64,000 nucleotides of DNA from Nitrospirales bacterium (GTDB taxonomy: Bacteria > Nitrospirota > Nitrospiria > Nitrospirales > UBA8639), in assembly GCA_020027205.1 (NCBI GenBank), contig JAHRAQ010000015.1, positions 1-64,000 on the forward strand, given 5' to 3'. The position numbers were made by a program, and so were the translations under genes. Positions 24,479-33,565 of the stretch are shown one piece after another. Numbering within the stretch: the stretch's first letter is position 1; each line of letters begins with the position of its first letter. The notes beneath the pieces were generated by a model. That model had not been told where the DNA came from. It was given only the letters and a program-made list of their open reading frames with translations, and ran no database searches.

Positions 24479-27454
24479 TTACTTGCCGCCGGGAAGCGCC
24501 GCGACGGGTTCGTGTTCGTCACGGAGAAAATCTTCGGCGTCGGCGGCCGGCATAAAGCGCTGCACCCGCATGTTGCCGCTGTCCACCGAAAAGACGTGCC
24601 CCTTCTGATCGACTTCAAGCCCGTAGGGAAAGTTAAACTGGCCTTCCGCGTTCCCGAACCCACCCCACTGGGTGATGAAACTTCCGTCACGGTCAAATTT
24701 CTGAATCCGCTGGTTCCCCGTGTCGGTCACGTACACGTCGCCCGCGCCGTCCACGGCGATTCCCCAGGGCGACCGGAACTGGCCCGGCTCCTGGGCCTGC
24801 GCGCTGCTGGCGTGGCCCGGCCCGATTCCGCCGCCCCACTTGGTGACCAGTTGCGGCAGGACGTTGGTGGAGGTGTCGAATTTCTGTACGCGATGATTGC
24901 CCATGTCGATGACGTAGACCGTCCCGTCCTGCTGGTCCACCGCCACGCCGCGCGCAAAATAGAACTGACCGTCCTGATTTCCGAAACTGCCCCACTGCAT
25001 GACGAATTCGCCGTCCATGTCGAATTTCTGGACACGGAAATTGGCGCTGTCCACGACGTAGATGTACCCGCGCACCCGGTCCACCGCGACGTCCCACGGC
25101 GCGTTAAACTGGCCCTCGCCGTTTCCGCGCCCGCCGATTTTCATCAGATAATGTCCCAGTTTGCCGTCAAACTTCTGGACGCGATGGTTGTTCGTATCGC
25201 ACACGTACACGTCGCCTTTGCCGTCGCAGGCCAGACCCGTGGGGTTGTTAAAATTGCCGTTGGCCGTGCCGAAGTTCCCCCACAGCAGAATGAAATTGCC
25301 GCCGGGATCGAATTTCTGGACGCGATTGTTGCCGTTGTCCACGACAAACAGCGCCCCCTGACGGTCAATCGTCAACCCGTACATCGGCGCCATGAATTCC
25401 CCGCCGTGCAGCAGCGACGCCCCGCGCCCGGGTTTGCCCCATTGCGCCGTGCACACGTATCCCGACGTGTTCAGCAGAATGTTCCCGCTGGCCGGCACCG
25501 AGATGTTATGGCCCGCGTCCTTGAACCAGACATAAACCGTTTTGGGGCCGTCTCCCGGAGACAGCGTCACGGGAATCGTGGCGCCGAACCGGTGTTCCGG
25601 TTCACTCTCAATCCATCCCGGCAGCGTCGCGCCGGGGGTCATGGGATTTTCGGAAATGAAATAGCCCGCGACGCCGGTATCAATGTCCTTGGCCGAAATC
25701 GTCGCCACCACGTCGGGCGAATTCGTCATGTACGCCCCGTGATTGAGCACAATGTCAGGGTTCTGCGGCGCCGCCACGTCGATGAGGACGGGCGTCACTT
25801 CCTGTTCTTCGGACAGGGGACTTTCGGCTTCGTGTTCGTCCACGCTCACGAGCGCGTAATAATACGTGGCGTTGTTCGTCAATCCGGCATGGGTGTAGGG
25901 GCTGGTCACGCCTTCGATGCGCGTCGCCGTGTCTTTCGTCAGACCGGGAACGGTGTCAAAATAGAGGCTGTAGGACACGGCCCCCGGCGCGTCCATCCAA
26001 CTCAACATCACTTCCGTGTCGCCGGGCTTGGCCACCAGTTTCACCACCGGCAGGTCCGCGCCCTGCGCCGCTTTCCCTTCGGCGGCGTCCCGGCCCCTGG
26101 CGAGTTCCTCTTCCGTGGGCGCGAACTTCATGACCCGGTGATTCCCGCTGTCCACGACGTAGACGCTCCCGTCCTTGTCCACGGCCAGGCCGGACGGGAA
26201 ATTGACCTGCGCCTCGGTCAGCCCGCGATTGCCCCAGGCGCACAGATACGTGCCGTTGGAATCAAACTTCTGAATCCGGTGATTCCGGCTGTCCACGACA
26301 TACACGTTGCCCAGCGCGTCGCAGGCCACGCCCCAGGGCGATTGAAACTGGCCGGGGCCGTTGCCTTCCCGCCCCCATTTCGTCAGAAAATGTCCGCGGG
26401 AATCGAATTTTTGCACGCGATGATTGCCTTCATCGGCAATGTAAATGTGACCGGCAAAATCCACGGCCAGGCCGCGCGGATAAAAAAACGCGCCGTCAAA
26501 ACTGCCGTCCTTGCCCCATTTCATCAGGGGCGCGCCGTCCGGCTGAAACTTTTGGATGCGCGCGTTGCTCGTATCCGAAACGTAGAGATTCCCTTCCCGG
26601 TCGGTGGCCACCCCCCAGGGCACGTCAAACTTGCCGGCCTCGGCGCCACGCCAGGCAAAACCAAACTGGCCCCAGGCCGCCAGAAAATTGCCGTCGGGAT
26701 CAAACTTCTGCACGCGGTTGTTGCCGCTGTCCGACACATACACCTCGCCCGTCGGCGCCGTCGCCAGCCCGCGCGGATAATAAAACGCGCCTTCTTCCGA
26801 GTCGGCCTCCCCGCCCCATCGCGCGAGGAACGCGCCGTTCTTGTCGAACTTCTGAATGCAGTGATTGTCCGTATCCGCCACATAGACGTTGCCTTCGCCA
26901 TCGAGGGCGATGCCGGTGGGCGAACGGAACTCCCCGTCGTCCACGCCTTCCGTTCCAAACTGCATCACCGGCAGGTACGGCGAGGGAATGGACATGACCT
27001 CTTCGGATTCGCCGCTTTCCCCCTCGGCGGTCATCACCGTGACCACGTAGTGATAACACAGGCCGTTGGCCAGGTCCTGATGTTCGAACGGCGAAGACGG
27101 GCCTTCGATGCACGTCCCCTTTTCTTTGGTCACCCCGATAACGGGATTAAAATCCTCCCGCCCCGCAATCGGACGGGTCAGTTCATTCGGTTTAATGGAA
27201 ACCCCCTGCGTGGTCTGGTAATACAAGTTGTAATACATCGCATCGGGCACGGGGTCCCAACTCACGGTAATAAACCCGTTGCCCGGCACGGCCCTGACGC
27301 CGGCAGGCGGGGCCACGCGCGCTTCCTGCTCATCGCCCTCCCCGGCCCCCCAGTCTTCCTCAAGCCCCTCGACGCTGACGACGCCGGCAACACCGGCGCC
27401 CCGCCGCCACCACCAGGGAAGGGCATCGCCGATTATGTTCGGAATATTTTTCAT
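24479..27454 (-). CDS. Double NHL-repeat propeller protein with Fn3 domains
   Basis: 991 aa with GAGGAG before ATG 27454. The architecture is an N-terminal Fn3-like domain (about 48-160), a first set of six NHL repeats (each with a YVADTDNHCIQKF-like signature, about 165-455), a second Fn3-like domain (about 480-560), an Ig-like segment with ISAKDIDTGVAGYFISE (about 575-665), and a second set of six NHL repeats up to the C-terminus. NHL repeats fold into six-bladed beta-propellers that bind protein or polysaccharide. No clear signal peptide is seen; the N-terminus has a WWWRR patch. The gene follows guaB by 112 bp in the reverse-strand sense. The function is not known. Confidence 0.8.
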   Translation of the reverse strand: MKNIPNIIGDALPWWWRRGAGVAGVVSVEGLEEDWGAGEGDEQEARVAPPAGVRAVPGNGFITVSWDPVPDAMYYNLYYQTTQGVSIKPNELTRPIAGREDFNPVIGVTKEKGTCIEGPSSPFEHQDLANGLCYHYVVTVMTAEGESGESEEVMSIPSPYLPVMQFGTEGVDDGEFRSPTGIALDGEGNVYVADTDNHCIQKFDKNGAFLARWGGEADSEEGAFYYPRGLATAPTGEVYVSDSGNNRVQKFDPDGNFLAAWGQFGFAWRGAEAGKFDVPWGVATDREGNLYVSDTSNARIQKFQPDGAPLMKWGKDGSFDGAFFYPRGLAVDFAGHIYIADEGNHRVQKFDSRGHFLTKWGREGNGPGQFQSPWGVACDALGNVYVVDSRNHRIQKFDSNGTYLCAWGNRGLTEAQVNFPSGLAVDKDGSVYVVDSGNHRVMKFAPTEEELARGRDAAEGKAAQGADLPVVKLVAKPGDTEVMLSWMDAPGAVSYSLYFDTVPGLTKDTATRIEGVTSPYTHAGLTNNATYYYALVSVDEHEAESPLSEEQEVTPVLIDVAAPQNPDIVLNHGAYMTNSPDVVATISAKDIDTGVAGYFISENPMTPGATLPGWIESEPEHRFGATIPVTLSPGDGPKTVYVWFKDAGHNISVPASGNILLNTSGYVCTAQWGKPGRGASLLHGGEFMAPMYGLTIDRQGALFVVDNGNNRVQKFDPGGNFILLWGNFGTANGNFNNPTGLACDGKGDVYVCDTNNHRVQKFDGKLGHYLMKIGGRGNGEGQFNAPWDVAVDRVRGYIYVVDSANFRVQKFDMDGEFVMQWGSFGNQDGQFYFARGVAVDQQDGTVYVIDMGNHRVQKFDTSTNVLPQLVTKWGGGIGPGHASSAQAQEPGQFRSPWGIAVDGAGDVYVTDTGNQRIQKFDRDGSFITQWGGFGNAEGQFNFPYGLEVDQKGHVFSVDSGNMRVQRFMPAADAEDFLRDEHEPVAALPGGK

Positions 27455-27702
27455 TGCACTCCTCGCAACTTATTACGTCGGACGGACAGGCATTCACGCA
27501 TGACACCGCCGGCCATCACCACCGCCGCCGGCCATCACCACCGCCGCCGCAAAAAATTCTCACAAAACCGTAGGCTTGAAGGGGGAATCTAGCAAGCGGT
27601 GATTGCCAAGGTCAAGGAAACAGAAAATAGGAAAGTCGTGTCTTTCGGCATGGTCATTCCCAAATTCCCCCGCCCCGTCGTCATGCCCATCCCACCGCCA
27701 CT

Positions 27703-27750
27703 TCGAAGCATTTGCCTTTGGCAAATACTACCCGCGAAAGCGGGAACCCT
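27703..27750. repeat. Divergent REP element with adjoining hairpins
   Basis: Gap 27455-27823. CTTCGAA precedes the hairpin GCATTTGCC-TTT-GGCAAATAC, directly followed by ACCCGC-GAAA-GCGGGAACCC. The second hairpin differs from the local ATTCCCGAC core and resembles the CCCGCGAAAGCGGGAA REP type found in many bacteria. The rest of the gap is Pro/His-codon-like low-complexity sequence (27520-27560) without a gene. Confidence 0.6.
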
Positions 27751-27754
27751 GTCG

Positions 27755-27784
27755 TTGTCCACCAGTAATCCTTTCGTGTATATT
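27755..27784 (+). promoter_or_regulatory. Putative promoter of the ATPase gene
   Basis: TTGTCC (27755-27760), an 18-nt spacer and TATATT (27779-27784) with TG directly before the -10. The leader to ATG 27824 is about 33 nt. Confidence 0.45.
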
Positions 27785-27823
27785 ACAGCATTACCCCACC
27801 ATTCAGCTTGCGGGGATTTCACC

Positions 27824-29047
27824 ATGAACCCTGAACACAGCCCCTTCACCCCAAACCAGCCCGTCAATGCAGATTTCTTTACAGGGCGGATAGATCAGAT
27901 TGAAGAACTTCTCTCAACAATCCGCAAAGCGGCAAGGGGAAACTTGCAAGTTGGTTGGATTTCCGGCGAGCGCGGCATTGGCAAAAGTTCCCTCGCCGCA
28001 TTTGTCGGGTTGCTGGCGGAACGAAAAGAGCAGGCCATTTCCGCGCACGTCCATCTTGGCGGCGTTCAAACGCTGGAAGAGATGGTCAGAGAAACCCATT
28101 TGAGCCTGTTGAAAGACAATCAAAGCAAATCGTGGGGGAAATCCTTGCTGGGCATGTTTAAGGACAAGATTAAACAGATCGGCCTATTTGGCGTTGAACT
28201 CAAACTTGAAATGTCCAATGAAGAATTAGCCGCAACAGCCAACTCTTTTGCCATATCACTCGGCCACATCGTCAACGAGGCGGGTAGCGACAGAAAGGTA
28301 CTGTTTCTGATTCTTGACGACATCAACGGTCTAGCGGACACTCCTCGTTTCGCCCATTGGTTGAAAAGCATGGTGGACAGCACCGCAACAAGCGGGACGA
28401 GGGCGCCAGTGTGTCTTATTTTTGTCGGCCTAGAAGAACGGCTGGACACAATGATGAAAAACAATCCGTCGGTCGGAAGAGTTTTCAGACCCGTGATACA
28501 CATGAAACCATGGAGTCAGCCGGAAGGGGAAGAATTTTTTCAAAATGCTTTCAACAAACGCGATGTCAGCATAGCGAAAAAAAACATAAAATTTCTTGCC
28601 GAACACTCCGGGGGTCTCCCAACAGTCGCTCACGAGATCGGAGATGCCGTCTGGCGGGAGGCAGAAAACAAAACCATAGGGGGAAACGGTTGCCTTATAG
28701 GAATTTTTGATGCAGCGGAGTCGATTGGAAATCGCTTCATAGAAAAAGAAGTGATTCAGGCACTGCAAAGCAAGCAATACCGCTCCATTCTGAATAAAAT
28801 AGCGAATAGCCTTGTGGGAGGCATTGTATTTTCCAGAAAAGAATTGCGGTCTTTGAAAACACTAACACCAACGGAACGCAAGGCGTTGGATAATTTTTTG
28901 AGAAGAATGATAAAACTTGGGGGGATTGTGCCTGTCAAAAACGGTGAGCCGGGTATGTATCACTTTCCCACACACATGCACGGAATTTATTTTTTCCTAA
29001 GAAGTTCAGATCCTAGCCGCCACCTTGAAGAAACACCCAAAAACTGA
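27824..29047 (+). CDS. AAA/STAND-type ATP-binding protein
   Basis: 407 aa. It opens with the Orc1/Cdc6-like FFTGRIDQIEELL, then Walker A GERGIGKSS (48-56), Walker B VLFLILDDING (about 160) and a sensor-like VCLIFVGLEERL. A C-terminal helical and winged-helix-like part follows (about 290-400: SRKELRSLKTLTPTERKALDNFLRRMIKLGGIV). Such AAA_16-type proteins occur in defence and mobile loci, but I cannot assign a named system. Composition is AT-richer than its neighbours, consistent with transfer. GCGGGGA lies ahead of ATG 27824; the frame is open further upstream through the repeat, which I regard as non-coding. Confidence 0.75.
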   Translation: MNPEHSPFTPNQPVNADFFTGRIDQIEELLSTIRKAARGNLQVGWISGERGIGKSSLAAFVGLLAERKEQAISAHVHLGGVQTLEEMVRETHLSLLKDNQSKSWGKSLLGMFKDKIKQIGLFGVELKLEMSNEELAATANSFAISLGHIVNEAGSDRKVLFLILDDINGLADTPRFAHWLKSMVDSTATSGTRAPVCLIFVGLEERLDTMMKNNPSVGRVFRPVIHMKPWSQPEGEEFFQNAFNKRDVSIAKKNIKFLAEHSGGLPTVAHEIGDAVWREAENKTIGGNGCLIGIFDAAESIGNRFIEKEVIQALQSKQYRSILNKIANSLVGGIVFSRKELRSLKTLTPTERKALDNFLRRMIKLGGIVPVKNGEPGMYHFPTHMHGIYFFLRSSDPSRHLEETPKN

Positions 29048-29104
29048 ACGGCAAGTCTGACAATCTCCTTGCCGGAAGAAACATTCGAAAGGGCTTCTGC
29101 CGTC

Positions 29105-29290
29105 ATGCCATCCATTTCATCAAAAAAAATAAAAACCAATATGTTCCGCATCCTCCACAACATTTTTCGCATTCAGCCCATTCCCCAGAAAAAGACTGTG
29201 GAAGAGGCGTCCAGCGCCATGCAGGGCAAGGTCATCTACCACGAAGAGAGCGACACGTCGACTGCCGATGAATGGGGCGGAACGACATAA
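29105..29290 (+). CDS. Putative small protein downstream of the ATPase
   Basis: 61 aa from ATG 29105 (TTG 29069 and ATG 29141 are alternatives). The first half is basic with an amphipathic NMFRILHNIFRIQPIP stretch; the second half is acidic and ends STADEWGGTT. A weak GAAAGGG lies about 12 nt upstream. It starts 57 bp after the ATPase in the same AT-rich segment and could be its partner. No family is recognised. The natural-looking charge pattern supports coding, but this is uncertain. Confidence 0.4.
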   Translation: MPSISSKKIKTNMFRILHNIFRIQPIPQKKTVEEASSAMQGKVIYHEESDTSTADEWGGTT

Positions 29291-29314
29291 AACATACATA
29301 ACCCGTAACGCTCC

Positions 29315-30046
29315 CTACATCGCCCCCATCCCCTCCACCACCCCCGCCACTTCCCCAAGGTGCCGGATACACGGAATCCCATCATCCGTCACCGCCCCAT
29401 CCCGGTCGATCAAAACGGCGGACAGGCCGGCGGCGGTGGCGCCTTCGTAGTCTTCCAGTTGCCGGTCGCCCACGTGCAGGGCTTCCGCCGGCTCCACGAC
29501 GTGCTGCGCCAGGGCACGGTGAAAAATGTTCGGCGACGGTTTGACCGCCCCGGCCGTGCAGGACACCGTGACGGAATCAAACCAGCGCTCCAGATTCAAC
29601 GCGCGAAAAATGGGGAAAAACCGCGTGTCGAAGTTGGAGATGATGCCCAGTTCATACCCGCGCGCCTTTAACGTCTCCAGCGTGTCCGGCACGTCGGCGT
29701 ACACTTCCCACACCTCCGCCGTGCTGAAGGCGGCGTGGACGTCTTCGAAATAGTCGTCGAAGCCGTCAAACATCCCCACGCGATAAAACACCGCATGGAC
29801 GATGTCGAACCACCAGAGGCGTTCGCACTGTTTCAATTTTTCCGGCCTGGTCTCGGCAAACACCGACGGCGGGGCTTTGGCAAACGCCTCGCGAAACGCC
29901 TGATTCAGTTTCTCCGCCATCCCGGAGGATTGCGGCACGCCATATTTTTCGGCGTAGCGAAGATACACTTCCCCCACCGAACCTTTGACGTGAAACAATG
30001 TTCCGGAGGCGTCAAAAAAAACGACTTTGATGGGTGATGCCGGCAT
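29315..30046 (-). CDS. HAD-family hydrolase, REG-2/HDHD3-like
   Basis: 243 aa. HAD motifs in order are FFDASGTLF (motif I; the second Asp of DxDGT is Ser, as is common in this subgroup which often reads DAVGT), the cap with GSVGEVYLRYAEKYG, IISNFD (motif II), KPSPNIF (motif III Lys) and HVGDRQLEDYEGA (motif IV). The GSVGEVY signature right after motif I is typical of the HDHD3/REG-2-like branch of subfamily IA. Loss of the second Asp argues that classical phosphatase activity may be weak or altered. Substrate unknown. It is convergent with the ATPase unit. Confidence 0.8.
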   Translation of the reverse strand: MPASPIKVVFFDASGTLFHVKGSVGEVYLRYAEKYGVPQSSGMAEKLNQAFREAFAKAPPSVFAETRPEKLKQCERLWWFDIVHAVFYRVGMFDGFDDYFEDVHAAFSTAEVWEVYADVPDTLETLKARGYELGIISNFDTRFFPIFRALNLERWFDSVTVSCTAGAVKPSPNIFHRALAQHVVEPAEALHVGDRQLEDYEGATAAGLSAVLIDRDGAVTDDGIPCIRHLGEVAGVVEGMGAM

Positions 30047-30172
30047 AGGCGACAGGGGGGATGGGACAACAGGACACGGCGGGCCTGCGGAAGGGACAAC
30101 GCCCGACGGCCCGGCGACTGCGAACAGAGGCGGTCACACGGAGCACGGGAACAACGCGGAGCGACGCGACGC

Positions 30173-30283
30173 TTATTTTCTGGCGCCGGCCTTGCGTTGC
30201 GCCCGCTCAAGCGCCTTCATGCGCCGCTGATTTTTTCGATGTTTGCGTCGCAACTCTCGATCCTTTTCCCGGCCTCGCGCCAT
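30173..30283 (-). CDS. 36-aa highly basic protein
   Basis: Encodes a peptide starting MARGREKDRELRRKHRKNQ and ending AQRKAGARK; about half the residues are Lys or Arg and it should be one long helix. A strong ribosome binding site (GGAGAGGAGAC) sits directly before ATG 30283, which argues that it is expressed. The frame runs open further upstream through repeat DNA, but that part has no coding character. Possible roles are RNA or ribosome binding, judged from charge only. It lies 126 bp downstream of the HAD gene on the same strand. Confidence 0.5.
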   Translation of the reverse strand: MARGREKDRELRRKHRKNQRRMKALERAQRKAGARK

Positions 30284-30460
30284 CGTCTCCTCTCCCGACG
30301 GTTCCCCGCGAACATCTCCACGGTTCCGTCTGTGTCCCGCCAAAGTTCCGCACGGACTTCCGCACGGACGTTGCGTCCGCTTGTAGCACACTCGCATCCG
30401 CAAACACAAGGCTTGCGAGTCGCGTCTCTGTTTGCAACGAATATCATGCCCGCCCCTCCG

Positions 30461-30643
30461 TCCCACGATTACAAACGTCGGGGATGACAGAAGGCGGGAA
30501 TGACGGAAAGAGTAGTGGCGGGCATGCCCCCCTCCGTCATTCCCGACATCTTTAGTCGGGAATCCATCTTTCAGTTGTCTTTCCCTAGTTGGGACGAGGA
30601 AACTGAAGGATGGATTCCCGACTACTAACGTCGGGAATGACGG
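30461..30643. repeat. REPIN-like element, head-to-head pair
   Basis: Part of the gap 30284-30815, otherwise gene-free. A half-unit sits at 30461-30490. The main element 30535-30643 is a pair: CCGTCATTCCCGAC-ATCTTTA-GTCGGGAATCCATC on the left and its inverse on the right. The ~40-nt centre is itself partly self-complementary (CAGTT...AACTG and TTTCCC...GGGACGAGG), so the ~109 bp could fold as one long cruciform. Confidence 0.8.
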
Positions 30644-30761
30644 AAAGATGACGGAAAGAGGGTGACGCGGGAATGAGGACGGAGGGAATAGCAGAAGGAG
30701 AAAGACACGAACAACGCCGGCCTTGCGTTTGCTTAAGAATGCAATTCCCAAGACGGACATC

Positions 30762-30790
30762 TTGCGGGATCATGCAACTCGTGCTAGGAT
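30762..30790 (+). promoter_or_regulatory. Promoter of the valS operon
   Basis: TTGCGG (30762-30767), a 17-nt spacer and TAGGAT (30785-30790); the leader to ATG 30816 is about 20 nt. The same -35 hexamer is used at 10194. Confidence 0.5.
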
Positions 30791-30815
30791 GACGGCCCCC
30801 TTCAGCGTGCGTTTC

Positions 30816-33560
30816 ATGGCTTCCCGACAACTAGAAAAAATCTACGAACCACGAGCCGTTGAAGCCCGGTGGGGGCGGTACTGGATTGAACGGAACTGCT
30901 TCGCCGCCGACGCCGGCGCACCGGGGCCGCCCTATTGCATCGTCATCCCGCCTCCCAACGTCACCGGCTCGCTCCACATCGGCCACGCGCTCAACACCAC
31001 GCTTCAGGACATTCTGATTCGCTGGCATCGAATGCGGGGCCACAACACCCTCTGGCTTCCGGGCACGGATCACGCCGGCATCGCCACACAGAACGTGGTG
31101 GAACGCCGACTCCTGACCGAACAGACCTCGCGGGAAACTCTGGGACGGGACGCATTTATCGAACGGGTCTGGGCATGGAAACAGCAATCCGGCGACACGA
31201 TTCTGGGACAACTGAAACAACTCGGCGCGTCCTGCGACTGGTCCCGTCTGCGCTTTACCATGGATGACGGATTGTCCGCGGCCGTCCGGGACGTGTTCAT
31301 CCGTCTGCACCGGGACGGCCTGATTTACCGTGGCGAACGGCTCATCAACTGGTGCCCCCGCTGTCTCACCGCTTTATCCGACATCGAAGTCGAACATGAA
31401 TCCGTGACCGGCGCGCTGTACCACATTCGCTACCCGCCGGCCGACGGCGCCGGCGACGGCCTCGTCATCGCCACGACCAGGCCGGAGACGTTGTTCGGCG
31501 ACGCCGCCGTGGCCGTGCATCCCGACGACCCCCGCCACCATCGGCGCATCGGACACTCCCTTCAACTGCCGCTCACCGAGCGCACCATCCCCATCGTGGG
31601 CGACGCCGTTCTGGTGAACCGGGAATTCGGCACGGGCGCCGTCAAAATTACCCCGGCGCACGACTTCAACGATTTTGAAGCGGGCGAACGACACCGCCTG
31701 CCCCGCCGGTCCCTGCTGACCCCTGAAGGACACCTGAACGCCGACGCGCTTCGGGACGCCGCCGTGGAGACGGCCCTGCGGGACACCCTCGCCGGCCTCC
31801 CGGTCGCCAAGGCCCGCCCTCTGGTCGTGGACGAATTGCAACGCCGGGAATTGCTGACCCACGTTGATAAAAAACACGCCATGACCCTGGGGCATTGCTA
31901 TCGCTGCAAAACCGTCGTGGAGCCGTTCCTTTCGCCACAATGGTTTGTCCGCGTGCAGCCGCTGGCCGGCCCGGCCATGGCGGCGGTGGAACAGGGGCAC
32001 ATTCGCATTGTTCCCGAAGGCTGGACGAACAACTATCTGGGCTGGATGCGCGACCTCAAAGACTGGTGCATCTCCCGGCAAATCTGGTGGGGCCACCGCA
32101 TCCCGGCCTGGTATTGCACCGCCTGTCACCCGGAGGCGCGCGAGACACTCAACGGCGCGGGCAGCGGCGCCATCCCGACGCGGGCTGTGCCGATGGTGTC
32201 CGCCACGCCGCCCCGCGCCTGCCCGACTTGTCAGGGCGACCAATTTGTACAAGACCCCGACGTCCTCGACACATGGTTTTCATCGGCCCTCTGGCCGTTT
32301 TCCACGCTGGGGTGGCCCGACGACACCAAAGATTTTCAGACCTGGTATCCGACGTCCGCGCTCGTCACGGGCCTGGACATTCTGTTCTTCTGGGTCGCGC
32401 GCATGATTATGCTGGGCCTCAAATTCACCGGCAAGCCCCCCTTCCGCGACGTCTACATTCACGCCCTGGTGCGCGACGCCGAAGGCCGGAAAATGAGCAA
32501 GTCCAAAGGCAACGTCGTGGACCCTCTGACCAAAATGTCCGAATACGGTACCGACGCGCTGCGTTTCACACTGGCCTCGATGGCGTCGCCGGGGCGGGAC
32601 ATCCGTCTCGCCGAAGAGCGGATTGCCGGCTATCGAAACTTTGCCAACAAAATCTGGAACGCGGCGCGGTTTATTCTGATGCACGCCGACGGGCCGGCGC
32701 ACACGGGGCCGCCCGCCGACCGGCCCTTCCCCGACCAATGGATTGTCAGCCGCCTGAACCGCGTGACCGGCGCCGTCAACGGCTGCCTGCGCGCCTACCG
32801 ATTCGACCAGGCCGCCGACCGTCTCTATCATTGCATCTGGCACGAATACTGCGACTGGTATCTGGAACTCGTCAAACCGTCGCTGCAAGAAGGCGACACC
32901 GCCGACGCGCGCGCCGCCCGCGCCACGCTCCTGCACACCTTTGACCATCTTCAACGCCTCCTGCATCCCTTCATGCCGTTTGTGACGGAAGAAATCTGGC
33001 AGGCAATGCCGCACCGGGGCGACAGCATCGTCCGGCAGCCGTTTCCCGAAGCGACGCCTTCCCACGACAACGCCGGCGCGGAACAGGCCTTCGACCTGCT
33101 CGAACAATGCGTCACCACCATCCGGCACGGCCGCGCGCTGCTGGATTACGGCACGGCGGCGGTGACGGTGCATATCGAAGCGGCCGACCCCGACGACGCC
33201 GCGCGCCTGCTCGACGTGCAACGTCACATCGAACGCCTCGGCCGCGGGACGGTCTCCGTGCTCGCGCAGCGGGACTGGCCGGCCGGCCGCGCGTTGCGTC
33301 TCGCCGTGGGGCGCATGACGGTCGGCCTGACCATCGAGGGTGGCGTGGACCTCAACACCGCGCTGGCCCGCATCGACAAACAAACGCGGGCCAGGCAACA
33401 GGACGCCGACCGCCTTGAACGCCGTCTGGCATCGCCGGACTTTGCGGCCAAAGCCTCGCCCGACATCGTCCGGGAATCACGGGACCGGCTGGCCCTGCTG
33501 ACCGCCGAACTGTCGCGGTGCGCCAGCAGCGCCCGCCAACTGCGGGACATGGTGTCCTGA
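30816..33560 (+). CDS. valS: Valyl-tRNA synthetase
   Basis: 914 aa class I synthetase. HIGH is at 54-57 (GSLHIGHALN), KMSKS in RKMSKSKGNVVDPL, the CP1 editing domain lies between them (TTRPETLFGD for hydrolysis of mischarged Thr-tRNA), followed by the anticodon domain and a C-terminal coiled-coil arm (RIDKQTRARQQDADRLERRL) typical of ValRS. ATG 30816 starts at the conserved QLEKIYEP; in-frame codons upstream overlap the promoter. It is the first gene of valS-nadC-birA-coaX. Confidence 0.96.
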   Translation: MASRQLEKIYEPRAVEARWGRYWIERNCFAADAGAPGPPYCIVIPPPNVTGSLHIGHALNTTLQDILIRWHRMRGHNTLWLPGTDHAGIATQNVVERRLLTEQTSRETLGRDAFIERVWAWKQQSGDTILGQLKQLGASCDWSRLRFTMDDGLSAAVRDVFIRLHRDGLIYRGERLINWCPRCLTALSDIEVEHESVTGALYHIRYPPADGAGDGLVIATTRPETLFGDAAVAVHPDDPRHHRRIGHSLQLPLTERTIPIVGDAVLVNREFGTGAVKITPAHDFNDFEAGERHRLPRRSLLTPEGHLNADALRDAAVETALRDTLAGLPVAKARPLVVDELQRRELLTHVDKKHAMTLGHCYRCKTVVEPFLSPQWFVRVQPLAGPAMAAVEQGHIRIVPEGWTNNYLGWMRDLKDWCISRQIWWGHRIPAWYCTACHPEARETLNGAGSGAIPTRAVPMVSATPPRACPTCQGDQFVQDPDVLDTWFSSALWPFSTLGWPDDTKDFQTWYPTSALVTGLDILFFWVARMIMLGLKFTGKPPFRDVYIHALVRDAEGRKMSKSKGNVVDPLTKMSEYGTDALRFTLASMASPGRDIRLAEERIAGYRNFANKIWNAARFILMHADGPAHTGPPADRPFPDQWIVSRLNRVTGAVNGCLRAYRFDQAADRLYHCIWHEYCDWYLELVKPSLQEGDTADARAARATLLHTFDHLQRLLHPFMPFVTEEIWQAMPHRGDSIVRQPFPEATPSHDNAGAEQAFDLLEQCVTTIRHGRALLDYGTAAVTVHIEAADPDDAARLLDVQRHIERLGRGTVSVLAQRDWPAGRALRLAVGRMTVGLTIEGGVDLNTALARIDKQTRARQQDADRLERRLASPDFAAKASPDIVRESRDRLALLTAELSRCASSARQLRDMVS

Positions 33561-33565
33561 CGGCC

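Noticed and set aside
24083..27592. A 1169-codon open frame on the + strand across guaB and the NHL gene
   Set aside because: It is antisense to two well-supported genes and has no recognisable domains; long spurious frames are common in high-GC DNA.
30284..30760. An upstream extension of the 36-aa basic protein to 195 residues
   Set aside because: The extra part is translated repeat DNA; the strong ribosome binding site is placed for the short form.
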